From positions 1 through 7,590 of the forward strand of contig CAMNHS010000066.1 in NCBI GenBank assembly GCA_946539635.1: 7,590 bases of DNA, written 5' to 3'. The DNA is from an uncultured Prevotellaceae bacterium (GTDB lineage: Bacteria > Bacteroidota > Bacteroidia > Bacteroidales > Bacteroidaceae). Below the pieces are notes generated by a model. The model did not search any database and was not told where the DNA came from. It saw only the letters and a program-made list of their open reading frames with translations. The position numbers and the translations under genes were made by a program. Shown one piece after another: positions 1 through 7,590 of this stretch; position 1 is the stretch's first letter; every line of letters begins with the position of its first letter.

Positions 1-84
1 TGATAATTGATAATTGATAATTGACAATTGACAGTTACTATAACCGATAACTTGAAACGTGAAACTTGAAACGTCTATACTATT
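1..84. repeat. Heptamer tandem array downstream of cotH
   Basis: The whole 84 bp between the window edge and the cotH stop can be divided into twelve 7-bp units in one register. Units 1-5 are TGATAAT, three times, then TGACAAT and TGACAGT. Units 6-7 are degenerate (TACTATA, ACCGATA). Units 8-11 are ACTTGAA, ACGTGAA, ACTTGAA and ACGTCTA. The change from the TGATAAT family to the ACTTGAA family keeps the register. The array may extend beyond the window. No terminator hairpin for cotH is visible. Confidence 0.85.
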
Positions 85-1602
85 TTATTCTATTCCGAAG
101 TAGGCATCCATCTGCTGGAAGCGGGCTTTGTACCATTCTTCTATGAAGTTTATCTCTCGAGTAAGGTCACTGACATACTTTGGTTTATACGTCTGGGCAT
201 CATAATGCTCTACCATCCTCGCCCACGCGCCACTCTGGATAAACAGGTCACGATAGTCCTCTAACTTCTTGCAGACATTTTCTACAGAGAAAGCCCCTAC
301 TCTTCCTTCAATCCAACGCTGCTTCAGGATAGCCTGATATTCTGCATCTCCCAAGACTGGGGAAATAGGATATGGAGCATTCTTGGAAATATCTTCTACC
401 TTCCATTCTAAATATGTTCCATCATAATAGTCACCCTCATAATGTCCACCAAAGCTGGTGTCAAGGTCCCACGGAGTCATCACAAAACGCCTGCGATTAG
501 CTTCTGTCGGGTCTGGGTCATCGATATCCTTTGTGATGTTGCGAACACTGAGGAAATGGTTTTTGTTGCCCCAGTTATCACTTATACAAAGAGCCATAAC
601 ATGTATCTGATAATCAGCAAGATTTTCAAGAAAGAAATATTTCTTCACATAGTCCTTATTACTTCCTGTGAGGATAGCGTCCTGCAAAGGTTTCCATGCC
701 TGCAAGCATCCATAATCATCAGGATATGACAACTCCCACGCATCATGCCACTGAATGACACATGCTGTAGAATCTTCATTATATCCAGGATTATTCTGGT
801 CTAAAATGTCATTGGTACCACTCTTATACAAGGCACCACGAATTACCACACTGCCATCAGTCTTCTCCTGCACCTTCTTCAAATTGAGAAGCTTACGGTT
901 AATCTTGTCTGTGAGGCAATAGATGCCATAGTACTGGTTGTTTATGAAGAGTTCTACGAAACGTCCCTCTGTGCCATTTCTGCCATCAAAATCAGTAGTG
1001 TATGGCAGACGAGAGAATTCATTCCATATATCGAACGCCACACGATTACGCATACATATTCTGTCGATTGCCATAGCATCCAGAATCCATGATGAGCAGG
1101 AACGCATCTCTAACAGTGACGAGTCTGCCTCCTCTGTATAATCTTCTGTGAACAGTTTCATATTGAGGGCTGGCTTCATAAAATAGTTCTTAGACGTAGC
1201 ACCACGCGTCTTAAAGCCTGCTGGCAGTTCCACAACATTTCCGCTGGCATCTGTCAACTGCATAGAACCATTGACATAATCCGTCATATCTTTACTCAAT
1301 TCTCCATCGAAAGAAATCTTCAGTTGTGGCATCACAGCACCAGGGAATTTGCCTTTCATGGTGTAGTAGATGACAAACATCACATCGGGCATACCAATCA
1401 CCCCATCAAGGTTAGCATCAGCAGCCTCTTTGTTGAAGTCAGGGTCAGTAGTACCCAGAATATTATTCATGATAGCCGTAGCATCAGGCATGCTCACCAC
1501 GCCATCGCCATTAGCATCACCACGAACAATGTTGTCATCATTCGCACTTGCCATCAAAGGCATCAATATCATCAGAAGTAAATATGTTATCTTTTTTATC
1601 AT
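85..1602 (-). CDS. Secreted dockerin-repeat / CotH-kinase-like protein
   Basis: A 505-residue secreted protein. Residues 1-20 form a signal peptide (KK, hydrophobic stretch rich in L, I and M, then MASA before NDDN) with no lipobox cysteine. Residues 27-84 hold two dockerin-type-I-like calcium loops: D29-N31-D33-D40 and D62-N64-D66-D73, each followed by a hydrophobic helix. Both loops carry an MPD tripeptide. Residues about 95-505 match the CotH kinase-like fold: the FKTRGATSKNYFMKP segment (130-144), WILDAMAIDRICMRNR (172-187), VELFINNQYYGIYCLTDKI (216-234) and PWDLDTSFG (377-385), whose aspartates match the presumed Mg-ATP site. Spore-coat CotH proteins phosphorylate protein serines; whether this one does, and on which target, is unknown. 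The start is fixed by the signal peptide. It is the last gene of the group, 24 bp after folC, so read-through from folC is plausible. No lipid anchor or obvious type IX C-terminal sorting domain is visible. Confidence 0.93.
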   Translation of the reverse strand: MIKKITYLLLMILMPLMASANDDNIVRGDANGDGVVSMPDATAIMNNILGTTDPDFNKEAADANLDGVIGMPDVMFVIYYTMKGKFPGAVMPQLKISFDGELSKDMTDYVNGSMQLTDASGNVVELPAGFKTRGATSKNYFMKPALNMKLFTEDYTEEADSSLLEMRSCSSWILDAMAIDRICMRNRVAFDIWNEFSRLPYTTDFDGRNGTEGRFVELFINNQYYGIYCLTDKINRKLLNLKKVQEKTDGSVVIRGALYKSGTNDILDQNNPGYNEDSTACVIQWHDAWELSYPDDYGCLQAWKPLQDAILTGSNKDYVKKYFFLENLADYQIHVMALCISDNWGNKNHFLSVRNITKDIDDPDPTEANRRRFVMTPWDLDTSFGGHYEGDYYDGTYLEWKVEDISKNAPYPISPVLGDAEYQAILKQRWIEGRVGAFSVENVCKKLEDYRDLFIQSGAWARMVEHYDAQTYKPKYVSDLTREINFIEEWYKARFQQMDAYFGIE

Positions 1603-1625
1603 ACGTGAAATGTGAAATGTGAGAC
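1603..1625. repeat. Short heptamer array between folC and cotH
   Basis: The 24-bp gap is almost entirely repeat: on the plus strand GTGAAAT twice (1605-1618) and then GTGAGAC (1619-1625). The cotH start codon follows two bases after the last unit in the transcribed direction. The unit is close to the GTGAAAC/TTGAAAC units downstream of cotH and has the same orientation. Confidence 0.8.
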
Positions 1626-1626
1626 T

Positions 1627-2874
1627 TCAACAACCTAAGAAATCGGCAACGACGTAGCTGGAACCTCCGACATAGACAAAATCAGAAGCATCGGCACTAC
1701 CTATTGCTGCAGCATAGGCGGACTTAACATCAGGGTATGACTCACCATGAAGATTTCGAGACTGTGCCAAAGACAGAAGCTTCTCTGACGGAATGGCACG
1801 ATGGGTGTCAGCTTGGGTAAAATAGTATGTAGCATCCTTGGGCAAGAGGTCTAATACGGCGTTGACATCCTTATCGTCCACCATTCCGAAGACAATATGT
1901 AACCTTCCTCCACAACGCTTTGCTGTCGTCCTGATACCTTCTGCCAGATATTCCCATGCTGCGAGATTATGGCCTGTATCGCAGATGACAAGGGGCTGCT
2001 GCTGAATGACTTCCCAACGTCCTCGAAGGCCTGTGAGACTGACAACAGAACGAAGGGCAGCAGAAACAGTCTTGGGACTTTCCACTATCCCACAATGTTC
2101 TGACAACACCCTGATAGCATTCAGTATGGTATTGAGGTTCTTGGTCTGGCAAGTACCCTTCAACACAAAGTCTTCAAGGAGTGACGGGGTGACAAGAGGA
2201 TTTTCCTCTGCAAAGAATATGGGGGCTTGCAATTCTGCCGCCTTACCTTCAAAGACAGGACGTGTCTCAGGAGTTGTCTCTCCCACTACAACAGGAACAC
2301 CGGGCTTTATAATACCAGCCTTCTCGCCTGCTATCTTTGCCAGGGTATCTCCAAGAAAGCCTGTATGGTCGAAAGAGATATTGGTGATGACAGACAACAA
2401 TGGTGTGATGATATTGGTGCAGTCAAGGCGTCCGCCCAGTCCTACCTCGATGACAGCAATATCGACATGTTGCTCTGCAAAGTATTTGAATGCCATCGCA
2501 GTAGTGAGTTCAAAGAAGGATGGCTGAAGGGGTTCAAAGAAAGGTCTCTCTTGCTCTACAAAGTCTATGACATACTGATGAGGAACAGGCTGCCCATTGA
2601 CACGGATGCGCTCATTGAAATCCACCAGATGCGGCGAGGTATATAGTCCTACCTTATATCCGCATAGTTGCAAATATGCAGCAAGGGTGTGTGAGGTGCT
2701 TCCCTTGCCATTGGTGCCAGCCACATGAATGGTTTTAAACTTTGTATGTGGGTGTCCGAAGTGTTCGTCGAGGGCAAGGGTGTTGCTAAGGCCTTCCTTA
2801 TAAGCACCAGCTCCCACCTTTTCAAAGGCAGGAGCTGCAGTATAGAGATATTGGAGTGTCAATTCATAATTCAT
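1627..2874 (-). CDS. folC: Bifunctional folylpolyglutamate synthase / dihydrofolate synthase
   Basis: Cytosolic Mur-ligase-family enzyme that adds glutamate to dihydropteroate and/or folates, using ATP. At 415 residues it has normal family length. Visible motifs are the ATP P-loop HVAGTNGKGST (50-60), TSPHL (79-83) with NERI (87-90), EVGLGGRLDCTN (143-154), SFDHTGFLGDT (167-177), the EKAGIIK segment (184-190) containing the lysine that is carbamylated in this family, RWE (286-288), DTGHN (299-303) and a C-terminal GSSYVVADFL (404-413). The ATG at 2874 gives MNYELTLQYLY, which fits the usual family N-terminus. This ATG lies inside a heptamer repeat array that encodes the first six codons. The neighbouring ATGs 7 bp on either side run into stops after five and two codons. 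The gene follows dnaJ by 51 bp, all of it repeat. Bifunctionality is inferred from the family; the sequence does not separate the two activities. Confidence 0.97.
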   Translation of the reverse strand: MNYELTLQYLYTAAPAFEKVGAGAYKEGLSNTLALDEHFGHPHTKFKTIHVAGTNGKGSTSHTLAAYLQLCGYKVGLYTSPHLVDFNERIRVNGQPVPHQYVIDFVEQERPFFEPLQPSFFELTTAMAFKYFAEQHVDIAVIEVGLGGRLDCTNIITPLLSVITNISFDHTGFLGDTLAKIAGEKAGIIKPGVPVVVGETTPETRPVFEGKAAELQAPIFFAEENPLVTPSLLEDFVLKGTCQTKNLNTILNAIRVLSEHCGIVESPKTVSAALRSVVSLTGLRGRWEVIQQQPLVICDTGHNLAAWEYLAEGIRTTAKRCGGRLHIVFGMVDDKDVNAVLDLLPKDATYYFTQADTHRAIPSEKLLSLAQSRNLHGESYPDVKSAYAAAIGSADASDFVYVGGSSYVVADFLGC

Positions 2875-2926
2875 AATGCATAATTATCAATTGTCAATTG
2901 TCAATTGTCAATTATCAATTATCAAC
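2857..2926. repeat. Heptamer array of ten units spanning the dnaJ-folC gap and folC start codon
   Basis: Ten consecutive 7-bp units without a register break. From 2857 on the plus strand: TGTCAAT, TCATAAT twice, GCATAAT, TATCAAT, TGTCAAT three times, TATCAAT, TATCAAC. It fills the entire 51-bp gap, shares one base with the dnaJ stop codon and extends 18 bp into folC, encoding its first six residues (MNYELT). Confidence 0.95.
2864..2881 (-). other. Five-codon overlapping upstream reading frame at folC
   Basis: The repeat unit upstream of the folC start also contains an ATG. It opens a frame of five sense codons (MHYEL) and a TGA that ends inside the third codon region of folC. It overlaps the true start in another frame. 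Whether it is translated cannot be told from sequence; it may be a by-product of the repeat. Confidence 0.3.
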
Positions 2927-4116
2927 TACCCAAAGTATGAGCGGAGTTTGTCGAAGAAGTTGCTCTTCGTATCCTTGTCGCACTTGAAGTTTTCTGAACC
3001 ACGAAGGTTCTCAAGGGCTTTTTTCTCGTCTCGTGACAACGACTTTGGCACGAAGACGTTTATATTAACAAGGATGTCACCATTGCCATAGCCATACCCC
3101 TGAACAGCAGGGAGTCCCTTGCCACGCAGGCGAAGAGTCTTACCAGGCTGTGTTCCAGGCTCTATCTTCATCTTCAGCTTACCACCCTCAACAGTAGGTA
3201 TCTCTACATCACCACCAAGGGCTGCTGTTGGGAAGTCGAGGACAAGGTTATATATAAGGTCTTTGCCGTCTCGCACAAAGGTGTCATTCTTCTCTTCCTC
3301 AATAAACACTTTTATATCGCCTGGCACACCATTTCTGTGACCTGCATTACCCTTTCCAGGAGCATTGACCACCATGCCGTCCTGTACGCCGGCAGGGATA
3401 TTTATCTCTACTATCTCTTCACCATGCTCAACACCATCGCCATTACACTTAGGACACTTGTTCTTGATGATTTTTCCTTCACCATTACAGGTAGGACAAA
3501 CGCCCTGTGTCTGCATCATGCCAAAGATGCTCTGCTGCTGCTTGATGACCATTCCGGAACCGTGACAGGTAGAACAGGTCTCAACACCTGTACCGCCACT
3601 ACCATGACAACTGGAGCAAGTAACATCCTTACGCACCTTGAACTTCTTTGTGACGCCAGTAGCTACCTCTTTAAGGTTCAGGCGTACTTTCAGGCGCAAA
3701 TCGGAGCCACGATGTACCTGCTGGCGTCCGCCACCAAAACCGCCGAATCCGCCGCTGCTGAAACCACTGCTGAAGCCAGAGTGTCCTCCAAAGATATCTC
3801 CGAACATAGAGAAGATATCATCCATAGAGAACCCAGCTCCACCACCAAAGCCTTCAAAGCCACCGCCTCCAAAGCCACCAGGACCATTAAAGCCAAACTG
3901 ATCATACTGCTGACGCTTCTGATCATCGGACAGCACAGCATATGCCTCTGCTGCCTCCTTGAACTTCTCTTCCGCCTCAGCCTTCTCAGCATCGCTCTTG
4001 TCACCCTGACGGTCAGGATGGTATTTAATGGCTATCTTTCGATAAGCCTTCTTTATATCTGCTGCACTGGCATTCTTGTCAACGCCAAGTACCTCGTAAT
4101 AATCTCTCTTTGCCAT
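2926..4116 (-). CDS. dnaJ: Chaperone protein DnaJ (Hsp40)
   Basis: Type I Hsp40 co-chaperone that delivers unfolded substrates to DnaK and stimulates its ATPase in the cytosol. At 396 residues it is complete. The J domain (about 4-73) carries the HPD motif at 33-35. A Gly/Phe-rich linker (about 75-130) contains the [11 protein letters not shown] segment (100-110). The zinc-binding region has all four CxxCxGxG repeats: CSSCHGSG (167-174), CSTCHGSG (181-188), CPTCNGEG (207-214) and CPKCNGDG (221-228). The C-terminal substrate-binding and dimerisation domains follow. The start codon is one base after the grpE stop, with AGGA about 9 bases upstream inside grpE, so translational coupling is likely. 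The last base of the TAG stop is not repeat, but its final base on the plus strand (2926) is also the first unit boundary of the folC heptamer array. dnaK is not in the window. Confidence 0.99.
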   Translation of the reverse strand: MAKRDYYEVLGVDKNASAADIKKAYRKIAIKYHPDRQGDKSDAEKAEAEEKFKEAAEAYAVLSDDQKRQQYDQFGFNGPGGFGGGGFEGFGGGAGFSMDDIFSMFGDIFGGHSGFSSGFSSGGFGGFGGGRQQVHRGSDLRLKVRLNLKEVATGVTKKFKVRKDVTCSSCHGSGGTGVETCSTCHGSGMVIKQQQSIFGMMQTQGVCPTCNGEGKIIKNKCPKCNGDGVEHGEEIVEINIPAGVQDGMVVNAPGKGNAGHRNGVPGDIKVFIEEEKNDTFVRDGKDLIYNLVLDFPTAALGGDVEIPTVEGGKLKMKIEPGTQPGKTLRLRGKGLPAVQGYGYGNGDILVNINVFVPKSLSRDEKKALENLRGSENFKCDKDTKSNFFDKLRSYFG

Positions 4117-4117
4117 T

Positions 4118-4738
4118 TTACTGTCCTACTGCTACTTTTGCGAAACGAATGACCTTATCATTAAGAGTATAGCCTGTCTGAACACAATCAATCACTTTAC
4201 CTACTTTTTCTTTACCCATGCCTGGCACCTGTGCTATAGCCTCATGGTAATCGACATTGAAATCGACACCATCTGTCTCAATCTTCTTCACACCAAGTGA
4301 CTCAAGAGTCTTTTGGAACTTCTGGAAGATGAGTTTCATACCCTCCTTGATAGCTGCAGGGTCATCACTCTGGTCTGCTATAGCACGTTCGAAGTCGTCG
4401 AGCACTGGAAGAATAGCTGTAATAGTCTTTTCACCACCTGCAAGTATAAGGTCTGCCTTCTCCTTCAGGGTACGCTTTCGGAAATTCTCAAATTCTGCCT
4501 GCTTATAGAGAGCCTGCTTCTTGAGTTCTTCTATCTGTTCTTCGAGAGATGGCTCCTTTGGAGCTTCAGCAGTTTTTTCCTCATCCTTTGCTTCAGATGA
4601 TTCCTTTGCCTCTGCCTCAGTTTCAGCCTCTGCTGACTCCTGATTCTCAGATGCCTCAGCTGCTGTCTCTGGGTTTTCTACTTCACTTGCTTTCTCTTCT
4701 ATCTCTATATCCTTATTTTCTTTGTTTTTTGTACTCAT
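4118..4738 (-). CDS. grpE: Nucleotide exchange factor GrpE
   Basis: Nucleotide-exchange factor that releases ADP from DnaK, working with DnaJ in the cytosol. It has 206 residues. Residues 1-65 are a highly acidic, low-complexity, probably disordered Glu/Ala/Lys tail. A long dimerisation coiled coil (about 65-105) contains [10 protein letters not shown] (81-90). [11 protein letters not shown] (110-120) begins the four-helix-bundle part. The C-terminal beta domain has the family signature around FNVDYHEAI (160-168) through [23 protein letters not shown] (180-202). It is the first gene of a two-gene unit with dnaJ (1-bp gap). The upstream leader of about 50 bp is the only substantial non-repetitive intergenic sequence in the window and contains a sigma-54-like element, so this is where I would place the promoter for grpE-dnaJ. 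No CIRCE operator is present. Confidence 0.98.
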   Translation of the reverse strand: MSTKNKENKDIEIEEKASEVENPETAAEASENQESAEAETEAEAKESSEAKDEEKTAEAPKEPSLEEQIEELKKQALYKQAEFENFRKRTLKEKADLILAGGEKTITAILPVLDDFERAIADQSDDPAAIKEGMKLIFQKFQKTLESLGVKKIETDGVDFNVDYHEAIAQVPGMGKEKVGKVIDCVQTGYTLNDKVIRFAKVAVGQ

Positions 4739-4750
4739 TTTTCTTTTTTA

Positions 4751-4756
4751 CCTTCT
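4751..4756 (-). promoter_or_regulatory. Weak Shine-Dalgarno-like site and A-rich leader of grpE
   Basis: AGAAGG lies 12 bases before the grpE ATG, followed by an A-rich stretch broken only by T and G. The spacing is longer than ideal. A-rich, poorly structured leaders are common before Bacteroidetes start codons, so the A-tract may matter more than the purine motif. Confidence 0.35.
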
Positions 4757-4775
4757 GTTTTGCACAAATCCTCGT

Positions 4776-4791
4776 TACAATAAGTGTGCCA
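4776..4791 (-). promoter_or_regulatory. Candidate sigma-54-type (-24/-12) promoter for grpE-dnaJ
   Basis: On the minus strand the element reads TGGCAC, five bases, then TTGTA, which matches the sigma-54 consensus TGGCAC-N5-TTGCA in all but one position. The spacing is exact and the invariant -24 GG is present; the -12 GC is GT, which weakens the case. Transcription would begin about 12 bases downstream, near 4765, giving a leader of roughly 27 nt. An overlapping primary-sigma reading, with two TTTG elements about 21 bases apart, is possible but lacks the TA of the Bacteroidetes -7 motif. The element starts immediately beside the heptamer array (its last units are upstream), so it sits at the edge of the repeat. 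Confidence 0.45.
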
Positions 4792-4854
4792 AATAACGGT
4801 TAACGGTTAAAGTTTAACGGTTATCGGGAACCTTTGACCTTAGACCTTTGACCT
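4792..4854. repeat. Two-family heptamer array between ABC-F gene and grpE promoter
   Basis: Nine 7-bp units in one register, 63 bp. From 4792 on the plus strand: AATAACG, GTTAACG, GTTAAAG, TTTAACG, GTTATCG (a GTTAACG family), then GGAACCT, TTGACCT, TAGACCT, TTGACCT (a TTGACCT family). The array begins one base from the ABC-F stop codon and ends against the candidate sigma-54 element. Confidence 0.92.
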
Positions 4855-4855
4855 A

Positions 4856-6472
<1,617 letters not shown>

Positions 6473-6475
6473 TTA

Positions 6476-6600
6476 TTGAAAATTGATAATTAATCATTTG
6501 AAGAAAGGTGAATGGAAGAAGGAAGAAAGTTTATTTGGAAGAAGGGTGAATGGGAGAAGGAAGAAATAGACCTTCACCTTTCATCCATAAACCATCATCC
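6476..6600. repeat. Composite purine-rich heptamer array between murB and ABC-F gene
   Basis: The 130-bp gap holds a TTGAAAA/TTGATAA block (6476-6489), a GGTGAAT-GGAAGAA-GGAAGAA block (6507-6527), and eight in-register units at 6545-6600: GGTGAAT, GGGAGAA, GGAAGAA, ATAGACC, TTCACCT, TTCATCC, ATAAACC, ATCATCC. The last unit shares one base with the murB stop. The 22 bp at 6507-6528 recur at 6545-6566 with one mismatch, an offset of 38 bp. Units such as GGTGAAT and TTCACCT are inverted relative to each other. I see no clear promoter for the ABC-F gene here. Confidence 0.8.
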
Positions 6601-7571
6601 TAAACTATATTCACTTCAGGGTGCAGGGTGATTCCGAATTTTTCATTGACATCATGGATGATGGTATTGCAGAGGGTGAGTATTTCCTGGCCTGTTGCCC
6701 CACCCTTGTTGACAAGTACGAGAGCCTGTTTGTCATGAACTCCTGCCTTTCCGAGGGTCTTGCCTTTCCAACCACATTGCTCTATCATCCATCCAGCAGG
6801 AATCTTAGTGTCATAGTGTGGCATATCAGGGTATTTGCTGAGTAGTTCTTCCAACTTCTCCTTGCTCACAACAGGATTCATAAAGAAAGAACCTCCATTA
6901 CCCTCTACATGCCAGTCAGGAAGTTTTGATTCGCGAATACTGATAACAGCATTACGCACATCAGCGGCAGTAACCTTGTCAGGATTCTTAAACTGTCCCT
7001 TCAGACCTCCATAATCTAACTTTGGAGTGAATGTCTTAGACAGAACATAGGTAACAGCTGTAATGACAAATATCCCTTTCCATTCATTCTTGAATCGGCT
7101 CTGACGATAAGCATAATGGCATTCCTCTGCAGGTATGACAATTTTCTCGCCCGTTGCTATCTCGATAGCCTCAACAGCATATATGATGTCTTTTGCCTCT
7201 GCACCATAGGCACCAATATTCTGAACTGCCGAAGCGCCCACCTCTCCTGGAATGAGTGACAGATTCTCCATACCATAATATCCATGACTGACAGCATAGG
7301 CAACGACATCATCCCAATTCTCTCCTGCACCACATCGCAGCAGTACCTCTGACTTTTCCTCAAAAGCACTTATGCCAAGAATGGCAGGATGGAGCACATT
7401 GCCCTTGAAATCTTGTGTAAGGAGAAGATTACTTCCACCACCAATGACGAGAAGAGATTTTTCACGCAATTCTGGCAGAAGAGCTACCAACTCCTCCTCT
7501 GTAGTAGGCTCATAGAAGGCCTCACAGGCATGGTCTATGCCAAAAGTATTATAGTGCAGTAAACTGTACAA
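6600..7571 (-). CDS. murB: UDP-N-acetylenolpyruvoylglucosamine reductase MurB, TTG start
   Basis: FAD-dependent cytosolic enzyme that reduces UDP-GlcNAc-enolpyruvate to UDP-MurNAc with NADPH in peptidoglycan synthesis. The 323-residue length fits type I (E. coli-like) MurB. FAD-binding motifs are GGGSNLL (44-50) and IPGEVGASAVQNIGAYGAE (107-125). YRQSRFK (155-161) supplies the active-site Tyr/Arg; GNGGSFFMNPVV (224-235) contains the proton-donor serine (S228); KIPAGWMIEQ (256-265) and HPEV (317-320) with the catalytic glutamate E319 follow. The start is unusual: codon 1 is TTG, and the only in-frame codons between it and an upstream stop (7587-7589) are ACT, TTA, AAC, GTT and ACA. No in-frame ATG exists until well inside the FAD domain, and the NTFG motif (8-11) lies near the N-terminus as expected, so TTG is the best start. 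It overlaps a heptamer repeat that continues to the window edge, so the upstream region is not fully visible. Confidence 0.95.
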   Translation of the reverse strand: MYSLLHYNTFGIDHACEAFYEPTTEEELVALLPELREKSLLVIGGGSNLLLTQDFKGNVLHPAILGISAFEEKSEVLLRCGAGENWDDVVAYAVSHGYYGMENLSLIPGEVGASAVQNIGAYGAEAKDIIYAVEAIEIATGEKIVIPAEECHYAYRQSRFKNEWKGIFVITAVTYVLSKTFTPKLDYGGLKGQFKNPDKVTAADVRNAVISIRESKLPDWHVEGNGGSFFMNPVVSKEKLEELLSKYPDMPHYDTKIPAGWMIEQCGWKGKTLGKAGVHDKQALVLVNKGGATGQEILTLCNTIIHDVNEKFGITLHPEVNIV

Positions 7572-7590
7572 TGTAACGTTTAAAGTTTAA
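7570..7590. repeat. Heptamer array at the murB start, running off the window
   Basis: Three in-register 7-bp units read on the minus strand as TTAAACT, TTAAACG and TTACATT. The last overlaps the first two bases of the TTG start codon. The units belong to the same family as GTTAACG/GTTAAAG upstream of grpE. The array probably continues outside the window. Confidence 0.7.

Noticed and set aside
1..35. TTGACA as a -35 promoter box
   Set aside because: It recurs as part of the repeat unit, in either orientation, and Bacteroidetes primary promoters use TTTG and TAnnTTTG instead.
34..44. Terminator hairpin after cotH (GTTA-CTA-TAAC)
   Set aside because: The stem is only four base pairs, AT-rich and without a following U-tract in the transcribed direction.
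2875..2925. Riboswitch or structured leader before folC
   Set aside because: The whole gap is accounted for by heptamer units and is too short and simple for a folded aptamer.
2857..2926. CRISPR-like reading of the repeats
   Set aside because: Units are 7 bp with no spacers between them, so this is a simple tandem array and not a CRISPR.
2926..2945. folC promoter overlapping the dnaJ 3' end (TACTTTGG on the minus strand)
   Set aside because: Spacing within the -7 motif is one base short and the sequence is explained by dnaJ codons; no matching -33 element was clear.
3337..4152. 271-residue plus-strand open frame
   Set aside because: It lies fully antisense to dnaJ and the start of the grpE boundary, has low-complexity translation caused by the Gly/Phe coding region, and matches no family I recognise.
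4834..4854. AGGTCA direct repeats resembling a protein half-site
   Set aside because: The resemblance is to eukaryotic nuclear-receptor sites and has no meaning here; the units fit the general heptamer pattern.
4739..4855. CIRCE operator or sigma-32 promoter before grpE
   Set aside because: No TTAGCACTC-N9-GAGTGCTAA inverted repeat and no convincing CTTGAA/CCCCAT pair; GGCACAC alone is not enough.

Overview
The window reads as chromosomal DNA from a Bacteroidales bacterium, most likely Prevotella or a close relative. I base this on protein style (a FolC with a DTGHN motif, a YbiT-type ABC-F protein with a TPTN second Walker B, a CotH protein carrying dockerin-like repeats), on weak or absent Shine-Dalgarno sequences, and on AT-rich TTGATAA tandem repeats between genes. 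No similarity search could be run, so the genus is an inference.

All six genes lie on the minus strand, so transcription runs from high to low coordinates. In that order they are: murB (cell-wall precursor reductase, apparent TTG start), a YbiT-type ABC-F ribosome-associated ATPase, grpE and dnaJ (co-chaperones of DnaK, separated by one base), folC (folate synthesis/polyglutamylation), and a secreted dockerin-CotH protein. The only gap holding a convincing non-repetitive leader is the one in front of grpE. It contains a candidate sigma-54-type -24/-12 promoter, which suggests that grpE-dnaJ (possibly with folC and cotH) starts its own transcript.

Five of the six genes are housekeeping. The last, cotH, is an accessory-type secreted protein with two EF-hand-like dockerin repeats directly after its signal peptide and a CotH-kinase-like domain behind them.

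The most unusual property of the window is in its intergenic DNA. Every gap longer than one base is largely or wholly built from tandem repeats with a 7-bp period. Unit sequences differ from gap to gap (TTGATAA/TTGACAA, GTGAAAC/GTGAAAT, GTTAACG, TTGACCT, GGAAGAA/GGTGAAT), while the period stays constant. Different unit families abut in register. The arrays touch or enter coding sequence: the folC start codon and first six codons are made of repeat units, the murB start codon overlaps a unit, and arrays share the last base of the dnaJ and murB stop codons. I know of no established function for such arrays in Bacteroidales. Heptameric short tandem repeats are known in cyanobacteria, and the comparison is only by analogy.
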